A stretch of DNA of 64,000 nt, from the NCBI RefSeq assembly GCF_003428625.2, contig NZ_QVQT02000004.1, forward strand, positions 310,001 to 374,000, given 5' to 3'. Below are positions 43,326 through 51,902 of this stretch, piece by piece. Position 1 is the first letter of the stretch, and every line of letters starts with the position of its first letter. Source of the stretch: Paracidobacterium acidisoli (lineage in GTDB: Bacteria; Acidobacteriota; Terriglobia; Terriglobales; Acidobacteriaceae). Both the position numbers and the translations under genes were made by a program. The notes below the pieces were generated by a model. It worked only from the letters and a program-made list of their open reading frames with translations. It had not been told where the DNA came from and searched no databases.

Positions 43326-44825
43326 CTACGACACGCGCCGCAGCTCGAGCTGTTCTCTGCGCGCCGCCAGCGCAATCGCCATTGCCATCACACAGTCGTC
43401 ATGCTCGCCGGCCTGAGCCTCTGTTCGGCCATTCTGTTGGCGGACAAAACATCTGCACTCCTTCAGCAGCCGCTCGCTCGAAAATATTTCCGGGCTTTCT
43501 ACCAGCGCTGCTCCCAGCCCTGCCAGCACCTGAGGTCGAGTTACCGCATTTGTCAGCCATCCGTCCTTTCCGCCCTCTGTATAAATCGACGGATACCTGC
43601 ATATGCCGTGCAGATAAGCCAGAACTCCCGAACCGTGATTATTTCGTTCCACGACCATCAGAGCATCGTTATACTCACGCCCCAGACGTGTCAGTTCCTG
43701 TGCAAACTCCAGAGCCTCCATCTTCGCCTGCAGCTCTGCGCACTGCAGACCTGTTCCGAGGTCCATCACCTGTGCCGCCGAAAAATCCCCTTCTGTCCCG
43801 CCACCCGCGGGATCAGCAGCGACGAGATATTTTCTGCCCGGTATGGGTGGATACCAGATTTGCAGTTGCCCCTTCAGCCGTGTCTGCGCCGGCGCGCATA
43901 TCGCACGCAGCCGGCCATCAATGGCATAGGTGTCAAATACGCAATCTCCGCTGCTTAGAAAGCACTCGTTCGCATCCTCTGCATATTCCTGCTTCGTCAG
44001 ACCGCGAAAATTTGTCTGAAGCTGTCGCCGATAAGCGATCTGCCCCAGGCTCAGTCCATGACGTACCATCAATGCGCGCTCATCGGCCGTCAGAGAATGC
44101 TCTTCAACCGGATCGCGGGCATATTGTTCTTCCCACCACCAGGGAAAAAAATGTCGTGCTACGCCGGTTAGTTCTGCATCCTGCCACTCCCGCCAGAAAC
44201 ATCCCGCAGCGCCCATTGGGGTCGACTCCAGCACCAGTTCACCTTCTGGAGACATGCCTGCTCTCAGTCCCTGCAATATTTCTGCAGCCTCTCCGGGCCA
44301 TCGTGCCAGCTCCGAACAATGCAGGTTCGTAATCGTCAATCCGCGTCCGGCATTCTTATCTCCGGCCGTCTCCACACGATATTCACTGTCAATAGTCGGG
44401 AAAACAATCTGCTGCCCATTCTCCCTGAACTCGCTAAGGGCTCCGGTTCTCCATTCGTGGGGCAGGCAGTACAGGAATCGGCGTACGATGCGAAAAATAC
44501 CTTCTGCAGCTTTTTGGGTATGAGCTACCTGAACGGTCAGTGTTCCAGGATGAGTGATAGTCCTGAGAAAAAACCTTCCGGCAACCCACGTGCTCATGCC
44601 CATCTGCCGAGCCTTGAGAACGATATTTTGTCGGGCCTTTTTCTTTTCGAATTCGTACTGTACTCTGTTGCCGGCCAGCGGAGCATTTCGACCTGTTCTG
44701 TCTCTGACACGCAATATCTGTTCGGCAAGAGACAAATAGGTAAGTCCGCCCTTCACATCAGCATGGTCAAGCACGATCCCGGTTCGAATTAAATCGTCAA
44801 GCAGAATAACATCCTTGCCGATCAT
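43326..44825 (-). CDS. Phage terminase large subunit
   Basis: DNA-packaging ATPase/nuclease of 499 residues. The ATPase has a Walker A variant KARQMGMSTW near 70-80 and a Walker B-like region TNLHCSELARW near 168. The RNase H-fold nuclease has Asp in VAADPAGG near 333, a second acidic residue in MVVERNNHG, and EHDDCVMAMAIA near 470. The catalytic carboxylates appear intact. No small-subunit gene is evident beside it. ATG at 44825 lies 8 nt after the fibre gene stop. Confidence 0.92.
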   Translation of the reverse strand: MIGKDVILLDDLIRTGIVLDHADVKGGLTYLSLAEQILRVRDRTGRNAPLAGNRVQYEFEKKKARQNIVLKARQMGMSTWVAGRFFLRTITHPGTLTVQVAHTQKAAEGIFRIVRRFLYCLPHEWRTGALSEFRENGQQIVFPTIDSEYRVETAGDKNAGRGLTITNLHCSELARWPGEAAEILQGLRAGMSPEGELVLESTPMGAAGCFWREWQDAELTGVARHFFPWWWEEQYARDPVEEHSLTADERALMVRHGLSLGQIAYRRQLQTNFRGLTKQEYAEDANECFLSSGDCVFDTYAIDGRLRAICAPAQTRLKGQLQIWYPPIPGRKYLVAADPAGGGTEGDFSAAQVMDLGTGLQCAELQAKMEALEFAQELTRLGREYNDALMVVERNNHGSGVLAYLHGICRYPSIYTEGGKDGWLTNAVTRPQVLAGLGAALVESPEIFSSERLLKECRCFVRQQNGRTEAQAGEHDDCVMAMAIALAARREQLELRRVS

Positions 44826-44833
44826 TACTCTCG

Positions 44834-47800
44834 TTAATAGGCATACCAGTTGTAATCAGGCCCGCACACCAGCGTTCTCTTTCCCGCTGAACCAATCACA
44901 AGAGTAGTTGCTGAAGCTCCCTGATAATTGATCGTCTGCGAGCTGGCGGTTTGCATAGTTACTGCGTTCGAGGTGGCATCGGACTTAATAATGATGAGCT
45001 CCAGTCCGGTCGGAGTTACCCCATCGGCCATCGCAGTGTAGCAACTGGGCAGCGTAATGGTTTGCGGCCCACTGGTCGCATTTGCAACCACGTTCCTGTT
45101 TCCTGTAGTCAGAGTTAACGCCGACACAGTATTGAGCACGGTCGAAGTCGCCAATCCGCCGGCAGCTCGTACCGTCCCCTGGTAAGTGATATTAAAAAAC
45201 GGGCCGAGCCCGGCAAAATGCGCCTGATACGCATCACCCTGGTAGCCGGTGTACATCTGTGCAGCATAGGCCGGATAAGATCCTGCCGCCGCAATAGGTG
45301 TTGACCAGATCCTCGGTACAGCCCCCGATGTATCGCTGACATTTGCTCCTCCGCTTGAAAAGCCGGAGGTGTTTGCTGGCTCAAGCGATTGGTAGTAGTT
45401 ACCGCATCCGGTCAAATGGTGCACACTTGCAAAGCTTGGCGGATTTCCCGATGTCAGTCCGTAGGTGATCCAGTTCACTCCGGAGGCCATATTCAGGCAG
45501 TCCACGTCGGCAATCAGCAGGTTGTTCGTAACAGATGGGGCAACATAAGCAAGATTGGCGGCAGGAAAACTGGTTGTATCAGGCCACTGGATGTGGCCTC
45601 CATGAATCTCTATCCCCTTTGCGCCTACATAAAACCCGGCAACAGCCGGGCTGTCGACATAGGTATCTGTCCATACGCTGCCTGATCCGCCCGTATCGTA
45701 AACAACATAATTTGTCGCATAGGAGGCAGTCGGCGCCGACCCCGACGTCGTGTTATTTGCGCATGGCGCCGTCGAACATGTGTAGGGGTATCCAAAACCG
45801 TGTATCAGATAGCCGGTATTTCCTGTTCCCTCGTTATAGATAGCGGCTGTAAGTGCATTTCGAACGGTAATGAAATCCAGATGGCTGTCGATTGCTGTCT
45901 GCTGAATATGTATTCCGTATGCAGGCCGGCTCGCAGGCGTAAACGTGCCTGCGTTATAGCTTACCGTCACATTACGGAGCAGAAAGTTCGACTGATGTCC
46001 ATTTGTTGTACTCTCTTCACCGAGAACTATGCCGTCAGCGGCCGTATCATTCACCGTCACATTATCGATCAGCAGCCCACGAAACCACTGCAATTCAAAT
46101 CCGTGAGTTGCATTCGCAGCAGCCAGAATATTCAGATCTCTGAACGTGCACCCTTGCGCCTGTGAGGTATTTCCAAGATAAAAAACATCGCCACTCAAAG
46201 GAGTAGTTATCTTTAGCGTCGTAGCCGGCTGAGAACTGTCAGCATTTAATGTTGAACCTGCAGATCCCAGAACATTCACGCATGAGCCATTCAACGGCTC
46301 GGCCATCGTCGTCGTGACATTAAAGGTGCCAGGGCCCAATTTTATCGTTTGATTCAGACCAGTCGAGTTTGCCAGAGCTACTGCTGCGGTCCATGCTGCA
46401 TTCAGTGTTGTATACGTCGTTCCATCAACAGTGATCTCGCCATTAATTCGGGATGCAGTCAATCCGCCCTGTACCGTAGTTGATCCGGTCAGAGCTAGAT
46501 TACCGACCCCTCCCTGATCACTGATCGAGAATGCATTCACCCAGGAAGATCCGTTCCAGGTGTCGTATTCCCATCCCCCGCTATTAGATCCAAATCCGGG
46601 ACTGCCCTTCAGGCAAAAACGATTCTGTGCATGCCCTGAGCCTGATGAAGCCCCCACATCGTACCAACAGTCTGAAGTAGTAAACTGATGCCCCGCTGGA
46701 ACAGCAAGCCCAGGATTGGCTCCCAGGGCCGGGTCCGGAGAGCGAAACTTGAAGAGCCGGGACTCATACCAGTTCAGGCCTATGGAGGGCAGGTTCGTCA
46801 GCACCGCATCGTATGTCGAGTTGACATAATTTAACGCCGCACTTACCCCATTGCTATACTGAACGGCAATCAAGGGCGGGGTCGCGGCATTTTCCACCTG
46901 GCCGGTAGTTACCTCACTATTCTCGCCGGTCTGAGCTTGTCCGCCAAAATCGCTGTGCTCGATTGCTATAGATCCTGCATAATGAACTTTCACCCAGCCT
47001 GCGCCAATCGGCTCATTGACTGAGCCGCCAGAGCCCGTCAATTCATCATTGATAAGTGCGAGATTTACCTGCGATTGATTCAGTGCGCCACTGGTTCCGG
47101 GAGGAAAGGCCAGCAATCCATCTGGAATGGTCCCTGCTATTACAGAGCCGCAGGTGTCGGCGCCGCTTTCTGTGTTCCCTATGATATCGGTATTATCGTT
47201 ACAGTATACCGTCCAGTTCGAACCCGGGGGATCAATACTTTCAAAATGATTAGAAAGCGCAGTTACCTGTGGGCCAAAAGTGTTTGTATTAAAGTACTGT
47301 ATGTATGAATTAGCCGGCCACGACGGATAAGCACCTGCTATTCCGTTTCGAGTAAAAACGTAAAGTGTGTTGTTGGAGAAAGCTCCTACAACTGTTTCGT
47401 ATTGGTTCCGATTTACTCCCGGCACGTATGCGCTGGCGGAAGAAATGGACGGGCTATAATCAGCTGGGTATATATTTAATGTTGCTCCGTAGCCTGACAC
47501 ATCCTGTACATCCCCCGCTGTGTTAGGCATCCACATTGTTCCATTTGCACTTCCTCCGGATACGGTCGCCGCGCATGGAGTATTCAAACTACAGCTATTC
47601 CCTGATAGTGCCGACGACAGGAATGTATATGGTTGCAGTCCATTGATTGTGAGGTCCGCCCCAAGATGGGGCTGTCCGTTAACTGGAGCTCCTTCACAGT
47701 AAAAATTCTGGATGCTGACTGCCTGTGATCCCTCAACATTAAAGCATCCTGCGTACCAGTTAGCTTTAATTGAGCCGCCATTGAACTCTACATTGACTCC

Positions 47801-49462
47801 TCCGATTGTCACAGCTGCATGTGTCTCCGGCAAGATAGTCGGCTGCCAGGTAGCATCAGCTGTTACACCGGTGCCGTTGGCATTTGACGCGGCCGTGATG
47901 GTAAACGATCCGGAGGGGGAGTCATTTGTGACGTTAAGTGCCTGAAAATATCCGTTTAAAGCAGTTACTCCTGTTATGCCAGATACATTAAACCAATGCC
48001 CCGAATAAATTGGAGATGTGCCACTATCCCCGTTTACACAAGCCGATGCCGGCGAACAGCTAATGACAAAAGTTGCAGTTTTCCCGTCACCTTCGGCCGA
48101 TTGCAGCGTCATCGAACCCGTCCATTGAGAGTTTGGATATTGACCGCTGGCGTTACAGTTGGCGCCCCAGCAAAAACCGTCATCTGTCGACCCGGCAGAT
48201 GCTATATTTAATTTGTAAAAATGCCCTTCGTTCCCCGGCCCTATCAATGGCCATCGCGTCGAATCAATTTGTAAATCATTGGCATATACTCGTTCTGCTG
48301 CATAAGCAACCAGGCCGCGACCGCCACTATTCAATAGCCTTACATGTTCAATATGAACACCTGCAGCATTAGCGATCTCGAGTAATGTAGCAGTATAGTT
48401 ATGTCCATCAGCAGCATAAATCGTCAGATTAGAGATGCCACCATAGCATTGTGCTGCTGCCAGTACAACTACCGGATTATTTACATTCGAAAAAACCAGA
48501 CCGTCGGCGGAGTCGTTTGTTTGTTTCAGAAGTGTTGCCGATTCACCATCTCCCACAACATCAATGTCGCAGGATACCCGAATAGGTGAGCTTATTTTGT
48601 ATATGCCTTCGGGAATATATACAGCAGGATAATTCGCATCTCTGACGCCTGTTGAATATGCGTAGGCTATTGCCGCGTTGATTGCACATGTCGAGTCCAT
48701 CAGACCAGTAGGATCTGCAGCATTGGCACATCCTGCAGTCGCACCAAAATCCGGATGTCGCACATCGATACGCGGCAGTTTATTGATTGCATTGGGTGTT
48801 GATAGCGTACCGAGCATGGATCCGCCAGCAAGAGGCAGCGCGGATAAACCGATCTGATCGGCGTAATGCTTGGTTGCTGCCTGGTTCTGCGAAGTGGGAT
48901 CACTACTCAGAAGAAGAGGCCCGCTCATCGTCGCGCCAGTTAAGGGGACATAATTATTCGTGGCAGCCGCAACGGAACTGTCTACATACGACTTGGTCAC
49001 CGTCTGAATCGCAACGGTAGAAGGGGCTAGTTCAGCCCGCACAGAAGAAATCGTTGCCGTTCCTGCAGCCGGCACAACCCAGTATTCCTTATTAACAGTT
49101 CCATCAGTAAGGTGGTAGGTTGCCGTGTAGTAGCTTCCACCCGGCAAACCTCCTTCATTGGGAGCCAGATTAACGCTTACGAATCCGTCCGTTCCAATCT
49201 GTGTATTTAAGCTTCCGGCGGCGACGGCATTATTGGCTGCAGTGGTAAACGCTGGCCAGCTGATAATGAGCGTGCCGCTTGCGGGCGTTCCGTCCGCTCT
49301 GTAAACCGTTCCCTGCACTGTGGTAACTGATACCTGAGCCAGGGCATGGTGCGAGGTAAATACAATCAGAATAAGCGCCAGGTATAACCCAAATCTGCCT
49401 ACAGGTTTAGAATTCTGATTAACGCGGTGCATCATTAATATATCCCTTGTTTTGGTTGCCAT
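44834..49462 (-). CDS. Giant beta-helix tailspike/fibre-like protein with a signal peptide
   Basis: A 1542-residue protein. The N-terminus carries a Sec-type signal (GRFGLYLALILIVFTS, then ALA cleavage region). An Ig-like domain follows (TVQGTVYRADGTPASGTLII). Repeated tail-fibre units come next (VPLTGATMSGPLLLSSDP with ATKHYAD; AGGSMLGTLSTP). From about 250 there is a parallel beta-helix of pectate-lyase/tailspike style (DVRHPDFGAT, AVYIPEGIYKISSP, then repeated GxxxLxxxN rungs). A second beta-helix-like stretch begins near 1010 (ITVDGTTYTTLNAAWTAAV). It fits a glycan-binding or -cleaving fibre. It is the only cluster member with a signal peptide. Start MATKTRD at 49462. Confidence 0.75.
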   Translation of the reverse strand: MATKTRDILMMHRVNQNSKPVGRFGLYLALILIVFTSHHALAQVSVTTVQGTVYRADGTPASGTLIISWPAFTTAANNAVAAGSLNTQIGTDGFVSVNLAPNEGGLPGGSYYTATYHLTDGTVNKEYWVVPAAGTATISSVRAELAPSTVAIQTVTKSYVDSSVAAATNNYVPLTGATMSGPLLLSSDPTSQNQAATKHYADQIGLSALPLAGGSMLGTLSTPNAINKLPRIDVRHPDFGATAGCANAADPTGLMDSTCAINAAIAYAYSTGVRDANYPAVYIPEGIYKISSPIRVSCDIDVVGDGESATLLKQTNDSADGLVFSNVNNPVVVLAAAQCYGGISNLTIYAADGHNYTATLLEIANAAGVHIEHVRLLNSGGRGLVAYAAERVYANDLQIDSTRWPLIGPGNEGHFYKLNIASAGSTDDGFCWGANCNASGQYPNSQWTGSMTLQSAEGDGKTATFVISCSPASACVNGDSGTSPIYSGHWFNVSGITGVTALNGYFQALNVTNDSPSGSFTITAASNANGTGVTADATWQPTILPETHAAVTIGGVNVEFNGGSIKANWYAGCFNVEGSQAVSIQNFYCEGAPVNGQPHLGADLTINGLQPYTFLSSALSGNSCSLNTPCAATVSGGSANGTMWMPNTAGDVQDVSGYGATLNIYPADYSPSISSASAYVPGVNRNQYETVVGAFSNNTLYVFTRNGIAGAYPSWPANSYIQYFNTNTFGPQVTALSNHFESIDPPGSNWTVYCNDNTDIIGNTESGADTCGSVIAGTIPDGLLAFPPGTSGALNQSQVNLALINDELTGSGGSVNEPIGAGWVKVHYAGSIAIEHSDFGGQAQTGENSEVTTGQVENAATPPLIAVQYSNGVSAALNYVNSTYDAVLTNLPSIGLNWYESRLFKFRSPDPALGANPGLAVPAGHQFTTSDCWYDVGASSGSGHAQNRFCLKGSPGFGSNSGGWEYDTWNGSSWVNAFSISDQGGVGNLALTGSTTVQGGLTASRINGEITVDGTTYTTLNAAWTAAVALANSTGLNQTIKLGPGTFNVTTTMAEPLNGSCVNVLGSAGSTLNADSSQPATTLKITTPLSGDVFYLGNTSQAQGCTFRDLNILAAANATHGFELQWFRGLLIDNVTVNDTAADGIVLGEESTTNGHQSNFLLRNVTVSYNAGTFTPASRPAYGIHIQQTAIDSHLDFITVRNALTAAIYNEGTGNTGYLIHGFGYPYTCSTAPCANNTTSGSAPTASYATNYVVYDTGGSGSVWTDTYVDSPAVAGFYVGAKGIEIHGGHIQWPDTTSFPAANLAYVAPSVTNNLLIADVDCLNMASGVNWITYGLTSGNPPSFASVHHLTGCGNYYQSLEPANTSGFSSGGANVSDTSGAVPRIWSTPIAAAGSYPAYAAQMYTGYQGDAYQAHFAGLGPFFNITYQGTVRAAGGLATSTVLNTVSALTLTTGNRNVVANATSGPQTITLPSCYTAMADGVTPTGLELIIIKSDATSNAVTMQTASSQTINYQGASATTLVIGSAGKRTLVCGPDYNWYAY

Positions 49463-49609
49463 CGGTCGGCGTGGACCTGCTGCTTATGTGCCAAAGTATT
49501 CGATTGAGCCTTCGGCACTTCCCACTAAAAGCGCCTGAGCAATCCATCGTCGGCCACCGGAATAGTGAAAGAGGATTCTCGACGCCGATTGAAATCGTAT
49601 GATTGCGAG

Positions 49610-49641
49610 CAAAATAAAAAGGGCACCGTGCGCCGATGCCC
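49610..49641 (-). terminator. Terminator after the sigma-region-4-like gene
   Basis: On the minus strand gggcatcg-gcgca-cggtgccc (one G-U pair) is followed by tttttattttg. It separates the two regulatory-looking genes from the fibre gene. Confidence 0.85.
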
Positions 49642-49719
49642 GTCTATCTGTGTGGTTATCTTTAAATTCAGGATAGCGAATCAGAGATAATTGTGTGCCA
49701 ACTTATTTTTAATTCATAA

Positions 49720-50229
49720 CTACAGATGTGTGCGATAGATACGTGCATGCCTCACAGGTGCTTTCCTTGACAGGCCTGATGAGTCGTCGGGCTTCAGGAG
49801 GTCGGCATCAAGCAGGCTTCTTGTGAGACGATCTAAGCCATGGTTATAGATACGAATCACCGAGCGCACGCTTTGATCCAGCAGAGTCGCTGTTTCACTA
49901 TAGGTAAATTCCTGTAGCCCGATGTGAGCAATGAGTGTCTGAGTATCAGAGTCGAGAATCCCCAGGCATTTTTCTACATCAAAGATAAAAATAAGACTGT
50001 CTTCGAAACTGGACATGCGATAACTCGATGTCCTTCCGCGAAAGACGACATTCCCTAATATGGAGGGCGCTCTGCCCATTTCCACTGAAAGCACCATGTA
50101 GCGCCGCAACAGGGCCTCTGTATGTTTTCGAAAAAAGGCCATTCCATCCGTGGAATGAATCGGCAGTTTTGACGAAACCGATGGACTGGCAGCCGCAACA
50201 ACGACAGGTAGCAAAAGGGCAGCACTCAC
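49720..50229 (-). CDS. Sigma-70 region-4-like DNA-binding protein, possible cluster activator
   Basis: A 169-residue product read from a GTG at 50229 that overlaps the preceding gene (GTGA) and has aggagg 7 nt upstream. A hydrophobic N-terminal segment (VSAALLLPVVVAAASP) is followed by a helical part. The C-terminal half (LIAHIGLQEFTYSETATLLD, then QSVRSVIRIYNHGLDRL) resembles region 4 of sigma factors, the part that reads -35 elements. No region 2 is visible, so it is not a complete sigma factor. The role in activating the cluster is inferred from position. Confidence 0.65.
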   Translation of the reverse strand: MSAALLLPVVVAAASPSVSSKLPIHSTDGMAFFRKHTEALLRRYMVLSVEMGRAPSILGNVVFRGRTSSYRMSSFEDSLIFIFDVEKCLGILDSDTQTLIAHIGLQEFTYSETATLLDQSVRSVIRIYNHGLDRLTRSLLDADLLKPDDSSGLSRKAPVRHARIYRTHL

Positions 50230-50414
50230 TGGACGCCTCCTGATACTACGGCGTGATGTCTGGGCCGACCGATTCTGCGTCGGTTGCGCGCATGCGGGAA
50301 AATGCCGAGCTTCGCTACACAGGGTGAGCAATAAACGCCAGGATGATCATTAGTGTGGAGCCAGAGGCCTCCGCATCCTTGGCATACTTTTATTGATACG
50401 CGCAAATACGTCAT
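50226..50414 (-). CDS. Small zinc-ribbon protein
   Basis: A 62-residue protein with two Cys pairs (VCQGCGGLWLH and YCSPCVAKLG), a likely zinc ribbon, and a basic tail (RNRRRIGRPRHH). Its stop overlaps the start of the sigma-like gene by 4 nt, so the two are co-translated. It is the first gene of the minus-strand cluster. Start ATG at 50414, with aggagaaaacatg upstream. Too small to assign a family. Confidence 0.65.
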   Translation of the reverse strand: MTYLRVSIKVCQGCGGLWLHTNDHPGVYCSPCVAKLGIFPHARNRRRIGRPRHHAVVSGGVQ

Positions 50415-50890
50415 GTTTTCTCCAGGACGAAATCAACATCTGCGGTCGTCTACTCTGATTTCTGTTTCCGCAGTGGAGGAAGCTCTTACGGTTGCAACAT
50501 TCTCAGGATGTCGCTGCACAGAGAGGGCCTTCCTTGTTGTGGGATGGAATGGATGAGCGCGCAGACCATGAGCAATGGCTCACCTCTGGGAGAGTATTGA
50601 AACCCTTACCAGCCACGGCTTGAGAGAGGGAACTGCTTCTCGCAGAAAAACTCCACGCGTATCAGCGCCACGCTAAAGTGGGCACACGTGTCAAGCGACT
50701 ATGGCTGGTAGAAGTGTGATCAACGCTATCTGTGGGTGTCTGGTGCTGCAATAGTCGTCGAGCCGCCAGCTCACAGTCACACTATCGCCGCGACTGGATT
50801 ACCAAAATATCCGGTGAACAGGAGCCCTGAGCATTTCTTTCTGCAAAGCTCAAAGTAATCGGTGTATAGCTCAATGAAAACTTTCCACAA
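50415..50890. other. 476-nt divergent region between cluster and S24-type repressor gene
   Basis: Must contain the promoter of the zinc-ribbon/sigma-like genes and of the repressor. I see no operator repeat strong enough to report, no tRNA and no attachment-site duplication. Short frames here are not supported. Some stretches (50640-50780) look like remnants of coding DNA, but I cannot assign them. A tiny open frame MKTFHK (50874-50894) overlaps the repressor start. Confidence 0.4.
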
Positions 50891-50894
50891 ATGA
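50874..50894 (+). other. Possible 6-codon leader overlapping the repressor start
   Basis: ATG AAA ACT TTC CAC AAA TGA; the TGA overlaps the ATG of the next gene (ATGA). No ribosome-binding site is visible for either, so translational coupling is only a suggestion. Confidence 0.3.
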
Positions 50895-51598
50895 ATTTTC
50901 AGCAGCTACATGAGCGTCTTCGCCTTGAAATTTGGCGCCGCATCGATAGTGGCTTGCTCTCAGGTTCACTGCTGGCGCGCCAAACCGGATTGCGTGCGTC
51001 TCACATTTCAAATTTTCTGCACCATAAGAGACGTCTTAGTCTGCCAGCTCTTGATCGCGTATTGGCGGCGCAGATGCTTGATGTTGAAGACCTGCTTCCG
51101 GAACACATCGGCAGTACAGATTCCACTGTTCTTATGTTGCGAAAGACCAGTGTCCCAGTCGTGTCAGTCAAAGTCGCAATGTCAGTCCCCGCTGTGCTTC
51201 CTCAGCTGGTTCAGGAAACGATTCAGCTCCCGGAAGATTACTTTGAAGTTTTTGCGCCTCGCCGTACTTTGACACGTCGCAACTGGGAAAGGTTTGTCGC
51301 CATTCGAGTGCCAGCGAATCAGGCATTGCCTATGGCTCCTCTGCTTCTTTCAAACACTGTTGCTGTCATAGACCGGCACTACAATTCTTTTGCTCTCTGG
51401 AATCCGCCCCGTCCAAATATGTATGCCATTCAGGTAGGGGCTGATATTGTCTTCCGCTACGTCACTTTTGAAGCTGGACGGCTCATCCTGCGCCCTCGCA
51501 ATCTGGATTATGCCGTTGAGCTCCTGGAGCTAAACGACGACGAAGCTCCTTCTGGGCCGATAGTGGGCAGAGTGTGCATATGCATTTCGGAGGTTTAG
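50891..51598 (+). CDS. HTH protein with LexA/CI-type C-terminal domain lacking the catalytic dyad
   Basis: A 235-residue protein. An N-terminal helix-turn-helix (SGSLLARQTGLRASHISNFL; about 22-45) is followed by a linker. A C-terminal beta-rich domain (about 130-235) is arranged like S24/LexA peptidase domains (VAIRVPANQALPMAPLLLSN, then VAVIDRHYNSF, then AIQVGADIVFRYV). At the place of the catalytic Ser (GDSMxP in family) it has LPMAP, and at the Lys place an Arg (VFRYV). It is probably a repressor that cannot self-cleave. Start at 50891 without a visible ribosome-binding site. It is divergent from the phage-like cluster and may control it. Confidence 0.75.
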   Translation: MNFQQLHERLRLEIWRRIDSGLLSGSLLARQTGLRASHISNFLHHKRRLSLPALDRVLAAQMLDVEDLLPEHIGSTDSTVLMLRKTSVPVVSVKVAMSVPAVLPQLVQETIQLPEDYFEVFAPRRTLTRRNWERFVAIRVPANQALPMAPLLLSNTVAVIDRHYNSFALWNPPRPNMYAIQVGADIVFRYVTFEAGRLILRPRNLDYAVELLELNDDEAPSGPIVGRVCICISEV

Positions 51599-51676
51599 GC
51601 TGGCTGTGTCATCCGTTGACTGAACCTGCCACCGGCAGACAATAAAGTTTGATAGCATCGGCTCTGAGGAATTCCT

Positions 51677-51901
51677 ATGGATCAGGTGCCCGGTTCTGCC
51701 AGCAGCGCTCGCCGTAATGAGGACATCGCTCTCGATTTGTTGAAGTTTGTTGCCACGACTGCGGGAGTTACGCGTACCAGTTCTACATCGACGGGTTTTG
51801 TTGCAGCAGGCTCTGCAAAATCAGAAGATCAGGTGGAGCATCTTCTTGAACTCTATGCGCGCTGCCTCGCTGTCATCGAAGGCAAGGGAGCTGTCCGATA
51901 G
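51677..51901 (+). CDS. Small conserved-looking hypothetical protein
   Basis: A 74-residue protein, mostly helical, with a Ser/Ala-rich N-terminus (PGSASSARRNEDIALDLLKF) and a C-terminal helix (SEDQVEHLLELYARCLAVIE). A good site gaggaattcct precedes the ATG. It ends 1 nt before the start of the oxidoreductase gene, so co-translation is likely. Family not recognised. Confidence 0.7.
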   Translation: MDQVPGSASSARRNEDIALDLLKFVATTAGVTRTSSTSTGFVAAGSAKSEDQVEHLLELYARCLAVIEGKGAVR

Positions 51902-51902
51902 C

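Noticed and set aside
32774-50890. Prophage attachment sites or integrase
   Set aside because: I looked for duplicated ends and for a tyrosine or serine recombinase near both borders and saw none.
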